Assembly (NCBI GenBank): GCA_026002975.1
Contig: BPGJ01000003.1
Span: 1 to 64,000, forward strand
Origin: Acidimicrobiia bacterium
GTDB lineage: Bacteria > Actinomycetota > Acidimicrobiia > Spongiisociales > ZC4RG35
DNA: 64,000 nucleotides
Reading direction: 5' to 3'
Shown: positions 1-8,712 of the stretch, piece by piece
Numbering within the stretch: position 1 is the stretch's first letter
Layout: the number at the start of each line of letters is the position of its first letter
Notes under the pieces: generated by a model
Databases searched by the model: none
What the model was told of the DNA's origin: nothing
The model's input: only the letters and a program-made list of their open reading frames with translations
Position numbers and translations under genes: made by a program

Positions 1-1319
1 CGAACGCCCGATGATCCCAGGACAGTCCCAGATAGCCGATGTGGCGGATGGCGATCACATCCGACCCGTCCGGACCCGACACCACCGCAGGCCGCTTCGC
101 CACCGTATCAGTCGACAAGATCCCCACATTCGGCACGTTGATGATCGGAGCCGACATGAACGACCCATACGGCCCCGGATTGGTGATCGTGAAAGTCGAC
201 CCCGAAATATCGTCCGGTTCCAACCTCCCCTCCCGAGCCTTGGAAGCCAACTCCCTGATCCGACGAGCCAACCCCACCAACCGCAAATCATCCGCATCCC
301 GAACCGTCACCACCACCAACCCCCCCTGATCCAAATCAACCGCCACCCCAAGATGCACCTTCCGGAACACCCTCCTAACCCCCGCCTCCAAATCCAAAGA
401 CGAATTCACCACCGGAAACGCCCCCAACGCATCGATCGTCGCCCGAGCCACAAACGGCAAATAAGTCAAAGAAAACCCCTCACGGCGACGCCACTCCTCC
501 CGCCACAACCCCCTCACCCGCTCAACCCGCTCAAAATCAACCTCAACCGACGTCCACACATGAGCCGCCACCCGACGAGCCTCAACCATCCGCTCCGCAA
601 TCCGCAACCGCAACCGCCCCAACTCCTCAACCACCACACCATCCCCAACCCCAACAGACTCCACCTCACCACCACCACCAGCAGCAGCAGCAGGAACCTC
701 AGCCTCCACCTCACCAGCAGGAGCAGCAGCAGCCTCCACAGCAGCCTCGGCCGGAACCTCGGCGGCAGGAGCCTCGGCAACCTCGGACGGAGCAGAAACC
801 TCCGCCCCAGCCTCCCCCCGAGCCGCCAAATACGCCTCCACATCCCGCCGAGTAACCCGACCCCCCCCGACCAGAACCCCTCACCTCAGACAAATCCACC
901 CCAAACTCCCTCACCAAACGCCGCACCACCGGCGACAACAAACGACCCGAGGAGACTTCCTTCGGGCGTTCGGCCGGGGCGGCGGCCAGCTCGAACTCGG
1001 CCGCCGTAGATCGCGCAGTCGCAGGTGCCTCCTTTGACACGGGGACCTCCTTGGGCCGGTCTCCCTCGTCGGTGGTCTCGCCCTGGTCGCCGATCACGCA
1101 CAGGGGGGTGCCCACCGGTACGGTCTCCCCCTCCCCCACCAGAATCTCGGTCACCACACCCCCCACCGGAGACGGAACCTCGGTATCCACCTTGTCCGTC
1201 GAGATCTCCACCAACACCTCATCCGGCTCCACCCGATCCCCCACCCGCTTCAACCACCGCAGAATCGTCCCCTCAGTAACCGTCTCCCCCAACTGCGGCA
1301 TCGAAATCGTCGTCGCCAT
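1..1319 (-). CDS. 2-oxoacid dehydrogenase E2 (dihydrolipoamide acyltransferase), C-terminus off the window, frameshifted
   Basis: Acyltransferase core of a pyruvate/branched-chain/acetoin-type dehydrogenase complex, moving the acyl group from E1 to CoA. An N-terminal lipoyl domain (first ~80 residues, lipoyl-lysine motif [11 protein letters not shown]) is followed by a peripheral-subunit-binding domain ([17 protein letters not shown]), an Ala/Pro/Glu-rich linker near 660-790 and the catalytic domain. Position 1 falls inside the catalytic motif SWDHRAF, so only the last residues are missing. The frame breaks at a run of eight C (861-868; G8 on the coding strand): with seven G, the PSBD continues as [16 protein letters not shown]. 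From about 200 to 1320 the plus strand is very C-rich and G-poor, unlike its neighbours. It abuts E1b directly. The fold is certain; the complex's substrate is not. Confidence 0.85.
861..868. other. C8 homopolymer causing the E2 frameshift
   Basis: Eight consecutive C on the plus strand. Removing one base restores a continuous lipoyl-PSBD-catalytic reading frame in E2. Either a homopolymer-length sequencing error or a slippage-prone site. Confidence 0.7.
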
Positions 1320-2326
1320 CTAGTCGAGGGTCTTCTTGACGGTCTCGTAGATCCGATCCACCGAGGGCAACGCCAGGTCCTCCAGGCCCTCCGCCGCCGG
1401 CAGCGGGAGGTGCGGCGTCGTGACCCGAACCACCGGGCCGTCCAGGCCCCAGAAGGCCTCCTCGGCCACGATCGAGGCGACCTCCGCGCCCCAGCCGCAC
1501 ACCCGCGGGTTCTCCTCGACCGTGACCAGGCGCCCGGTCTTGGCTCGACCGACTCCAGGATCGTCCCGGCGTCGAGCGGCATCGAGGGACCGGACGTCGA
1601 TCACCTCGGCCGAGATCCCGTCCTCCGCGGCGAGCCGCTCCGCGGCCTCGAGCGCCCGTTCGGCTCCATCAGCGCCGACCGCCGCGATCGTGCAGGTCCG
1701 TCCCCTCCCGGACGGATCTCGGCCGCCGCCCCCAGGCGGTCCACGATCTCCCCGTCCGGCATCGTCCTGCCTGGTCAGCGCAGGAGGGCACCTTCGTGCT
1801 CGAGGAACGACCACCGGGTTCGGCGTCCCGCACCGCCGCCGCCAGCAGCCCGATCACGTCGCTCGGCGTCGAGGAAGGACGCTACCACCTTGAGCCCGGG
1901 GATCATGCATCGCCCAGGCCTCCACGCTCTGGGAGTGCTGGGCCCCGAACCGCACCCCGCCCCCGTTCGCCGAGTCCGGATCGACCATGCGGGAGCGTCA
2001 CCTGCCCGCCGGTCATGTAGCGGGTCTTGGCGAGCTGCGTTGGCGACCAGGTCCCAGCACACCGCCAGGAAGTCGCTGAACATGATCTCAGCGATGACCG
2101 GAACCCCGGTCATCGCCGCACCCATCGCGGCTCCCAGGATCGCCTGCTCGGAGATCGGAGTGTCACGGACCCGATCCGGGCCGAACTCCTCGAGCAGACC
2201 AACCGTGGTCTTGAATACCCCACCGGCTGCCGCGATGTCCTCTCCCAGCATGACCAGCCGGGGATCTCTCCTCATCTCCTGGGCGATGCCGTAGGCGACC
2301 GCCTCGCGGTAGGTCAGTTCCGCCAT
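1320..2326 (-). pseudogene. 2-oxoacid dehydrogenase E1 beta, broken by multiple indels
   Basis: TPP-dependent E1 beta subunit. The first ~95 residues are intact (MAELTYREAVAYG, then GEDIAAAGGVFKTT and ISEQAILGAAMG), and the C-terminal ~110 residues are intact (TVEENPRVCGWGAE, RVTTPHLPLP, IYETVKKTLD). In between, family landmarks such as LAKTRYMTGGQ, RFGAQHSQSVEAWA and DVIGLLAAAVRDAEP appear in different frames, requiring at least five small indels between about 1545 and 2040. The start overlaps the E1a stop by about 13 nt and the stop abuts the E2 start, so the operon layout E1a-E1b-E2 is preserved. Either real decay or poor consensus near a contig edge; the intact neighbour E1a and the strictly conserved layout favour sequence error. 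Confidence 0.75.
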
Positions 2327-3390
2327 TCCGAACCTCCGTCGGCCCAGACATCGGTCAACAGGTGTTCGGGTCCCGGCCGAGGAGACGCCTTGGCGAACTC
2401 GGTCGCCTCGTCCACTCGGCGGGCCACATCCTGCGCGATCTCGGTCAACCGTGACTCCGGCACTCCTAGACGCAGCAGCCGCTGGTGGTAGAGCTTGATC
2501 GGATCCTTGTCGAGCCAGGCTTGCAGCTCCTCAGAGGGCCGGTACTTGCCGGGGTCGGCCCGGCTGTGGCCACCCTGACGGTAGGTGACTGCCTCTACCA
2601 AGGTGGGGCCCTCCCCCCGCCGTGCACGGGAGATGGCCTCCTCGGCGGTCACGTAGACCTCGTCGGCGTCGTTCCCGTCGATGAGCACGGCCTCCAGGCC
2701 GTAGGCAGAGGCTCTGTCGGCGGCGGGATGCTCGACCGGTGTCACCAGGTCGATGGGGGTGTACTCCATGTAGAGGTTGTTCTCGCAGACGAAGACCACC
2801 GGCAGTTTCCACAGCGCCGCGAAATTGACGGCCTCGTGGAAGGCTCCGATGTTGGTGGTGCCGTCACCGAAGAAGCAGACGGTCACCTGGCCGGTTCCCC
2901 GCATCTGCGACGACCAGGCCGCGCCGTTGGCGATACAGAGGTGGGCTCCGATGATGGCGTAGCTCCCCATCATCCCGTGCTCGACGTCGGTCAGGTGCAT
3001 CGACCCGCCCTTGCCTTTGAGGAGGCCCGTCTCTCTGCCGAGGAGCTCGGCGAGGACCTTCTTGATGTCGGCTCCCCGGGCGATGGTGTGGGCGTGGCCT
3101 CGGTAGGTAGCGAAGGTGTAGTCGTCGGGACGCATCGCCCTGGCGAAACCGGTCGCGATCGCCTCCATGCCCAGACTGAGGTGGGTGGTCCCCTTCACCA
3201 GGTTCTGGAGGAACAGGTCGTGAGCCCTCTTCTCGGTCTGGCGGATGAGCTGCTGCATCTCGTACATGCCCACCCGTACCTCGATGTCGATCGGCAGATG
3301 ATCGTTCTCGGGCTTGGGGGGGTCGGGCAGGCGGGGCGGCCTCAGCGCGTAGTCGTACAGGCCGGGGTCGGCGCGCATCTCAGTACTCAT
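2314..3390 (-). CDS. 2-oxoacid dehydrogenase E1 alpha (AcoA/PdhA type)
   Basis: TPP-dependent decarboxylating subunit, 358 aa, the normal length. The TPP-binding motif begins at GDGTTNIGAFHEA near residue 175 and ends at CENNLYMEY about 28 residues later. Other family landmarks are YRGHAHTIARG, GKGGSMHLTD and TYRQGGHSRADPGKYR. The last resembles acetoin dehydrogenase and general E1 alpha proteins more than branched-chain ones, but the substrate cannot be fixed from sequence. Its ATG overlaps the stop of the upstream M24 gene by 11 nt (ATGAGTACTGA), implying translational coupling and one operon M24-E1a-E1b-E2. No frameshift is seen. Confidence 0.92.
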   Translation of the reverse strand: MSTEMRADPGLYDYALRPPRLPDPPKPENDHLPIDIEVRVGMYEMQQLIRQTEKRAHDLFLQNLVKGTTHLSLGMEAIATGFARAMRPDDYTFATYRGHAHTIARGADIKKVLAELLGRETGLLKGKGGSMHLTDVEHGMMGSYAIIGAHLCIANGAAWSSQMRGTGQVTVCFFGDGTTNIGAFHEAVNFAALWKLPVVFVCENNLYMEYTPIDLVTPVEHPAADRASAYGLEAVLIDGNDADEVYVTAEEAISRARRGEGPTLVEAVTYRQGGHSRADPGKYRPSEELQAWLDKDPIKLYHQRLLRLGVPESRLTEIAQDVARRVDEATEFAKASPRPGPEHLLTDVWADGGSEWRN

Positions 3391-4634
3391 TGGCGACCAT
3401 CAGCTCTTCGCAGGGGAAGAGGGTGATCACCTTGGGTCCGTCTGCGGTGACCACCACCTCCTCTTCGATCCGGGCGGCCGAACGACCATCGGCGGCCGGT
3501 GCGTAGGTCTCCAGCGCGAAGACCATCCCCTCTTTGATCTCGATCGGATCGTCGAGGGAGTTGAGGCGGCTGATGATGGGACGTTCGTGCAGTCCCACTC
3601 CCACCCCGTGCCCGAACTGCAGCCCGAAGGCGTCCATTTCGTCTTCGAAACCGAACTCCTCGGCCTTGGGCCACACCCTGGCGATCTGGTCGGTCGTGAC
3701 CCCGGGTTTCACCAGTTCGATCGCTGCATCCATCCACTCCCTGGCCTGCTTGAAGGCGTCCCGCTGGGCCTGGGTGGCGCGGCCCCACCACGAACGTCCT
3801 GTAGTAGCAGGTCCTGTAGCCGTTGAACACGTGGATGATGTCGAAGTAGGCCTGGTCGCCGGGACGGATGAGCCGGTCGGAGAACACGTGGGGGTGTGGG
3901 CTGCAGCGTTCCCCGGCGATCGAGTTGATCGCCTCGACGAACTCCGACCCCATCTCGAAGAGCCGGTAGTGGGCCAGCGCGACGATGTCGGACTCCCGCA
4001 CCCCGGGCTTCAGCGCCTCGAAGATGTCCTGGTACACCCCGTCGACCATGGCGCAGGCCTGGGTGAGGAGGACGATCTCGTCCTGGCTCTTGATCTCCCG
4101 GGCCCGCATCATGGCCTGTTGGCCGTCCACCACCGTCAGGCCCTCGGCTTGGAGGGCGAGGAACACCGACGTCTCCGCCATGTCGACGCCGATCCTCTCC
4201 CCGGCGAGGCCCTCCTGGGTGAGGATTTCCTTGATCTCCTTGGCGGCTTTCGCCTGGAGGCCCGAGGCCGGGCCGATGGCGCCCTGCAAGCCGGTGTTTC
4301 CTCCCCGCGAGTTGGTCTCGTCGTACAGGAAGGGAAGCTGCAGTCGATGCGCCTTCGCCGCCGAACCGAAGTCCCAGATGCGGGGCGGTCCGGACCGGGT
4401 GAGCAGCGCGTAACGCTCACCCTTGTTGAAGGCCCAATAACCGATCTGGGTGGCGGTGACGTAACGGATGTTGGAGGTTTCGAAGAGGAGAAGCGCACCC
4501 AGGTCGAACTCCTCCATCATCTTGCGTGCCCGACCGAGGCGATACTCCCTCAGACGGGCGAAGTCGACCCGCTGCTCCCAGTCGACGCCCATCACCCCCG
4601 GTGACGGAGTGGTGGCAACGGGAAACTCGTCCAT
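3380..4634 (-). CDS. M24-fold protein 1 (Xaa-Pro peptidase/creatinase superfamily), single frameshift
   Basis: Pita-bread-fold protein of the M24 superfamily, ~417 aa once one frameshift near 3783-3786 (a C4 run) is repaired; after repair the text reads YYRTFVVG then RATQAQRDAFKQAREW. Creatinase-N domain residues ~15-160 (FDLGALLLFETSNIRYVT), catalytic fold to the end. Of the five usual metal ligands, the first Asp (YFDII), the His (FGHGVGVGLH) and both Glu (VFALET, ARIEEEV) are visible, but the second Asp of the D..D pair is replaced within RTCYYRT. It resembles the DddP/ectoine-hydrolase-like branch in overall style but lacks DddP's extra Asp ligands. An SD-like GGAAGGAGG precedes the ATG. 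First gene of the operon with the 2-oxoacid dehydrogenase, so it may generate or open the substrate (inference). Confidence 0.8.
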
Positions 4635-4681
4635 TCTCGGCCTCCTTCCGGTGTGTCCCCACCCGACTCTACTCGGAAATT

Positions 4682-4691
4682 CAAGCGTTTG
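4682..4691. promoter_or_regulatory. LacI-type operator CAAGCGTTTG
   Basis: CAANCGNTTG palindrome in the divergent gap between M24 protein 1 (minus) and a beta-hydroxyacid dehydrogenase (plus). It lies 10 bp upstream of a TAGGAT box (4702-4707) for the plus gene and beside TAGAGT (minus, 4671-4666) for the minus operon, so it could repress both. Confidence 0.7.
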
Positions 4692-4734
4692 CGATCCGGC
4701 CTAGGATCTGGGGCGGGATCCCTCAGGAAAGGCG

Positions 4735-5619
4735 GTGAGCGACATGCGAGTAGCGGTAGTCGGTCTGGGTCGTATGGGGTCGGCCATGGCCAAGCGACTG
4801 GCCGAGCAGGGCTTCGACCTGGTGGTGTTCAACCGGACCAGGTCCAAGGCGGAGCAGGTGGCGGAGGCCACGGGCGCCGAAGTGGCCGACGATGCGGCGG
4901 CGGCTGCAGCTTCCGCCGAAGTGGTCGTGTCGAGCCTGGCTGACGACGCGGCTCTCCTCGAGCTGTATCGGCAGGACCAGGGCCTTCTGGCCGGCCTCGG
5001 GCCGGGGAAGATCGTGGTGGAGACCAGCACCGTCGACCCGGACACGGTTCGGTCGCTGGAACGGGAGGTGTCGGCCAAAGGCGCGGTCCTCCTCGATGCT
5101 CCGGTCTCCGGGTCGGTGCCGGCGGTGGAGTCCGGGACCCTCACCTTCATGGTCGGAGGGGACCCCGATGCTCTGAAGAAGGTGAGGCCGGTGCTGGAAG
5201 CGTTGGGATCCAAGATCTTCCATCTCGGTCCGGTGGGGGCCGGCGCGACCGTCAAGCTGGCGGTGAACTCGATCGTGCACGCCATCAACGTCGCCCTGTC
5301 CGAAGCTCTGGTTCTGGCCGAGCGGGCCGGAGTCGAGCGGAGCCGAGCATACGATGTGTTCGCCTCGAGCGCCGCGGCGGCTCCTTTCGTGCACTACAAG
5401 CGGGCGGCGTTCGAACGCCCCGAGGAGGCCGGCGTGGCCTTCAGTCTCGATCTGGTGGCCAAGGACCTCGACCTGATCCTGGGTTTGGCCGGGAAGGTGG
5501 GAGCGCCGATGGCCCAGGCCGAGATCACCCGACGGGTGACCGCCCGGGCCATCGAAGCGGGCTACGGCGACGCCGACATGTCGGCGGTGGCCAGCTACCT
5601 ACGTTCAGGTCAGACCTGA
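4735..5619 (+). CDS. NAD(P)-dependent beta-hydroxyacid dehydrogenase (HIBADH family)
   Basis: Oxidises a 3-hydroxyacid to its semialdehyde, or the reverse. 294 aa with the GTG start preceded by GGAAAGG. Rossmann motif VVGLGRMG at residues 8-15, substrate-binding DAPVSGSV at 121-128 and the catalytic lysine K174 in GAGATVKLAVNS. NADP preference is suggested by NRTRSK after beta-2. Divergent from the M24/2-oxoacid dehydrogenase operon and sharing operator 4682-4691 with it, so the two are probably co-induced. The 3' end overlaps the convergent amidohydrolase by 15 bp. A second family member lies at 35.7-36.6 kb. Natural substrate unknown. Confidence 0.88.
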   Translation: MSDMRVAVVGLGRMGSAMAKRLAEQGFDLVVFNRTRSKAEQVAEATGAEVADDAAAAAASAEVVVSSLADDAALLELYRQDQGLLAGLGPGKIVVETSTVDPDTVRSLEREVSAKGAVLLDAPVSGSVPAVESGTLTFMVGGDPDALKKVRPVLEALGSKIFHLGPVGAGATVKLAVNSIVHAINVALSEALVLAERAGVERSRAYDVFASSAAAAPFVHYKRAAFERPEEAGVAFSLDLVAKDLDLILGLAGKVGAPMAQAEITRRVTARAIEAGYGDADMSAVASYLRSGQT

Positions 5620-7194
5620 GAACGCAGTCGACACGTACACCGGCTGTCCGCCCACCAGGGTCAGGGCGGATCTGGTGCCGGGAAGAGAGTCCGGGGGTAT
5701 CCGGAAAGGATCCCGGTCGAGAACCGCCAGGTCGGCCAGATAGCCGGGTTCCAGCATTCCCCGTTTCTCTTCCTCGAAACTGAACCAGGCGCTGCCCACG
5801 GTATAGGCGGTGAGGGCCTCGGTAACCGTGAGACGGTGACGGGGATCCCGGGGCGGGGCCCCATCGAGCGACTCCCCGGTCACCAGCCACCATATGCAAC
5901 GCCACGGGTCGTGAGGGGCGACCACGGTGGCGTCGGTGCCTGCTCCCAACGGGATACCCAGCTCGAGTATGTCCCGCAGGGGTGGAGAGCGTCTGAGGAC
6001 GTCCTCTCCCCACAGACGAGCCGAGTCGGCCGCTCGGAAGATGAGCCGGTCCTGGACGGCGATGCCCAGACCCAGCCGGGCGGCCCGCCTGAGGTTCGTG
6101 TCGCCGATCGGCTCGGCGTGGGCCAGAGAGAAGCGGCGCCCGGAGATCGGCCGTTCCCGGTCGATCTCCTCCCAGACTTCGAGCACCTCCGAGATGGTCT
6201 CGTCGAGGATGGCGTGCAGGTGGATCGGCCAGTCGTGGGCGACCAGGAGGCGGGTGATCTCGGCCAGGAGACGCTTGGCTTCCTCGGTTACCCGGTGGGG
6301 ATGCACCCCCTCCATGTCGTGGCATCCAAAGGCCAGGACCTCACCCATCCCGATGTAGGACACCATGTCGTCGCCGAACCGGGGATGGATGTACCGGACC
6401 CAGGTTCGAACGTCGTCCAATTCACGGCCCGGGGCGGAAGGAACCAGATAGAGCCGAACCCTCACGGGTAGGCGACCCGTCCGGTGAGCGGCGAACAGGG
6501 CGTGGTAGGAGTCGGGGGTCACTCCGAAGCCTCCCGGATCGATCACCCCGGTCACTCCAAGGGAAGCGAAATCACGGCCCAGAGCCTCGGTGGACGCCAC
6601 CTGCCCGTCGAGGGACGGCTGCTCGAACCTCTCGATCACCGCACGAAATGCAGCCGGCCGGAGGAGCCGGCCGGTCGGAGACCCGTCTTCTGAGAGCTCG
6701 ACTCCCTCCACCGAGGCCGGATCCGGGAAGGCCGATCGGAGGGCGACCGAGTTGACCACCGCCTCTTCGTAGAGGAGCTGGACGTAGACCGGATTATGGG
6801 GGGCCACGTCGTCGAGGTCTGCCCTGGTCGGCCCCCGGCGCTCGGCGAGCATTCCTGGATGCCAGCCACCCATCACCCTGATCCACGAACCTGGGGGCAT
6901 CCGCCGGGTTGCCAGCCGTATCCGTTCCAATCCCTCCGCCAGACTCGAGATGTCGTCCCAGCGGACCACGTCGTTCCAGGTGAGGCCCGCCCTGACGAAG
7001 TGGGTGTGTGAGTCGATCAGGCCCGGAACCACACGGCGACCCTCCACGTCGACGATCGTCGCGTCGGGAGGCGCCGCCCCCAGCACGTCCTCGTTGCTCC
7101 CCACCGCCCGGACCCGCCCGTCCTCGACGAGCACCGCCTGGGCCTCCCGAGAGCCTGTCCACACCAGTCCGTTAGTGATTGCCAGCGATTGCAT
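5605..7194 (-). CDS. YtcJ-like amidohydrolase (amidohydrolase 3 superfamily)
   Basis: Metal-dependent hydrolase of the YtcJ-like branch, ~529 aa. Metal site HTH in GLIDSHTHFVRAG near residue 55, further ligands in HLHA and AHAEPIGD, and late Asp in GAGTDATVVAPHDPW; the C-terminus (EPGYLADLAVLDRDPF) is the conserved closing strand of the composite beta-sandwich. The ATG at 7192-7194 is chosen because a TAAGGT box (7207-7202) sits 7 nt before it, giving a leaderless transcript; upstream in-frame starts would lie inside the promoter. No signal peptide with this start. Substrate unknown; family members hydrolyse cyclic amides and related N-acyl compounds. Confidence 0.82.
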   Translation of the reverse strand: MQSLAITNGLVWTGSREAQAVLVEDGRVRAVGSNEDVLGAAPPDATIVDVEGRRVVPGLIDSHTHFVRAGLTWNDVVRWDDISSLAEGLERIRLATRRMPPGSWIRVMGGWHPGMLAERRGPTRADLDDVAPHNPVYVQLLYEEAVVNSVALRSAFPDPASVEGVELSEDGSPTGRLLRPAAFRAVIERFEQPSLDGQVASTEALGRDFASLGVTGVIDPGGFGVTPDSYHALFAAHRTGRLPVRVRLYLVPSAPGRELDDVRTWVRYIHPRFGDDMVSYIGMGEVLAFGCHDMEGVHPHRVTEEAKRLLAEITRLLVAHDWPIHLHAILDETISEVLEVWEEIDRERPISGRRFSLAHAEPIGDTNLRRAARLGLGIAVQDRLIFRAADSARLWGEDVLRRSPPLRDILELGIPLGAGTDATVVAPHDPWRCIWWLVTGESLDGAPPRDPRHRLTVTEALTAYTVGSAWFSFEEEKRGMLEPGYLADLAVLDRDPFRIPPDSLPGTRSALTLVGGQPVYVSTAFSGLT

Positions 7195-7201
7195 CGACCG
7201 C

Positions 7202-7207
7202 ACCTTA
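7202..7207 (-). promoter_or_regulatory. Leaderless -10 box TAAGGT for the YtcJ-like gene
   Basis: TAAGGT on the minus strand, 7 nt from the ATG at 7194. A -35-like TTGGGA lies 19 nt upstream (7232-7227), fused to the variant operator at 7230-7239. Confidence 0.5.
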
Positions 7208-7229
7208 GAGCACCGAGCGCCGCACGTCC

Positions 7230-7239
7230 CAAGCGGTTT
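7230..7239. promoter_or_regulatory. Variant LacI-type operator CAAGCGGTTT
   Basis: One mismatch to CAANCGNTTG. Read on the minus strand its terminal TTG forms the start of the -35-like TTGGGA, the same geometry seen at the CMD-family promoters. Confidence 0.4.
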
Positions 7240-7261
7240 CGCTATGGTTGACAAACGGGTT

Positions 7262-7271
7262 CAAACGCTTG
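7262..7271. promoter_or_regulatory. LacI-type operator CAAACGCTTG
   Basis: Exact CAANCGNTTG copy in the divergent gap between the YtcJ-like (minus) and TRZ/ATZ-like (plus) amidohydrolases. It lies just downstream of a TATGGT box (7244-7249) that could serve the plus gene, a roadblock position. Confidence 0.7.
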
Positions 7272-7313
7272 CAGCTCCTGCCGGAGTGGGCTGCACGAGA
7301 GAGGGAGGACCGC

Positions 7314-8684
7314 ATGGCAGACCGCATTCTCCTCAAAGGAGGCACCGTCCTGACCATGGACCCGAACCTGGGTGACCTACCCAAGGGCGACGTCCTCATC
7401 GAGGGGGACAGGATCGCCCAGGTCGCGTCAACCATCGAAGCGGCCGACGCCGAGGTGATCGACTGCACCGGGGACGTGGTGATCCCGGGCTTCATCGATT
7501 CCCACCGGCACACCTGGGAGACCGCGATACGAGGCTGCGCCCCGGACGCCACCCTCGACGACTACTTCGTGGAGGTGCTGGATTCGTTCGCTCCCCAATA
7601 CCGACCAGAGGACGTCTACGCCTCCAACCTGTGGGGTGCCATCGAGTGTGTCAACGCGGGGATCACCACCCTGCTCGACTGGTCCCACATCAACAACACA
7701 CCCGACCACCCCGACGCCGCGATCCAGGGGCTCAAGGAGGTGGGACTCAGGGCCGTCTATGCGTACGGGAGCGCCAACACGTCGCTGTCCGACTACTGGT
7801 TCGAGTCGACCATCGCGGTGCCGGAGGACGACGTGCGCCGAATCAAGGAGACCTACTTCTCCTCGGACGACGGTCTCATCACCATGGCGCTGGCGACTCG
7901 AGGCCCCGGCTTCTGCAAGCCCGAAGTAGTCCAGAAGGAGTGGAGGCTCGCGCGGGAACTCGGGATCCCCATCACCGTCCACGTCGGAATGGGCCGACTG
8001 GCAGGCCGCTTCGGGATGGTGAAACAGCTCGCCGACATGGGTCTGCTCGGCCCCGACACCACCTACATCCACTCCTGCTACCTGTCCGACGAGGAGTGGA
8101 AGCTGGTGAAGGACAGTGGAGGGACCGTCTCGATCGCATCCCAGGTGGAGGTCCAGATGGGGCACGGGAGGCCGCCCACCGGCATCTGCCTGAAGCACGG
8201 GCTGCGTCCAAGCCTGTCGATCGACGTGGTGACCACCGTTCCGGGGGACATGTTCACCGAGATGCGGTCGGCTTTCGGAACCGAGCGGGTGTACGTCCTG
8301 GCCGAGGCATGGAAGGAGAACGTCGATGCTCCGGCCGACATGATCAAGGCGCGGCAGGTGTTGGAGATGGCCACCATCAACGGCGCCCACGTGGTAGGAC
8401 TCGAAGACCGGACCGGCTCGCTCACCCCCGGCAAGAAGGCCGATGTGGTCGTCATCGACGGGACCGCACCCAACACCGCACCGGTGATCGATCCGGTTGC
8501 CATGGTCACCCTGTCGGCGGACGTGTCCAACGTGGAGACGGTGATCATCGACGGGAAGATCCGCAAGAGGGACGGCAAGTTGGTGGGATACGACCTGGCG
8601 AGGGCCCGCAGCCTGGTTGAGGCCTCGCGGGACTACCTCGTCAGGCAGGTGCAGGCCAAACCGGAGTGGTTGCCGGTCGGCTGA
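7314..8684 (+). CDS. TRZ/ATZ-family amidohydrolase (SsnA/chlorohydrolase-like)
   Basis: Zn/Fe amidohydrolase of the cytosine-deaminase/atrazine-chlorohydrolase branch, 456 aa. Metal ligands H64 and H66 in GFIDSHRHTWE, a third His in PITVHVGMG, a fourth His in YIHSCYLSDEEW and Asp in LSIDVVTTVPGD. The C-terminal strand is TPGKKADVVVIDGTAPN. The start ATG at 7314 has a strong SD (GAGGGAGGA). These enzymes hydrolytically remove amino, chloro or similar groups from (hetero)aromatic rings or guanidino compounds; the substrate here is not predictable. Followed closely by a bicupin. Confidence 0.85.
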   Translation: MADRILLKGGTVLTMDPNLGDLPKGDVLIEGDRIAQVASTIEAADAEVIDCTGDVVIPGFIDSHRHTWETAIRGCAPDATLDDYFVEVLDSFAPQYRPEDVYASNLWGAIECVNAGITTLLDWSHINNTPDHPDAAIQGLKEVGLRAVYAYGSANTSLSDYWFESTIAVPEDDVRRIKETYFSSDDGLITMALATRGPGFCKPEVVQKEWRLARELGIPITVHVGMGRLAGRFGMVKQLADMGLLGPDTTYIHSCYLSDEEWKLVKDSGGTVSIASQVEVQMGHGRPPTGICLKHGLRPSLSIDVVTTVPGDMFTEMRSAFGTERVYVLAEAWKENVDAPADMIKARQVLEMATINGAHVVGLEDRTGSLTPGKKADVVVIDGTAPNTAPVIDPVAMVTLSADVSNVETVIIDGKIRKRDGKLVGYDLARARSLVEASRDYLVRQVQAKPEWLPVG

Positions 8685-8712
8685 CACCCTGAACGAGAGG
8701 AGAGAGGAGAGC

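Noticed and set aside
11-1009. A 332-codon open frame on the plus strand over the E2 gene
   Set aside because: Low-complexity Pro/His/Arg-rich translation antisense to clear E2 sequence, produced by the strand asymmetry.
3380-4634. Calling M24 protein 1 a DMSP lyase (DddP)
   Set aside because: The N-terminal style is similar, but the Asp residues that follow the first ligand in DddP are missing, so the specific activity cannot be supported.
7182-7191. CCAGCGATTG at the YtcJ-like start codon
   Set aside because: One mismatch to the operator but within the first codons; better sites lie in the gap at 7230 and 7262.
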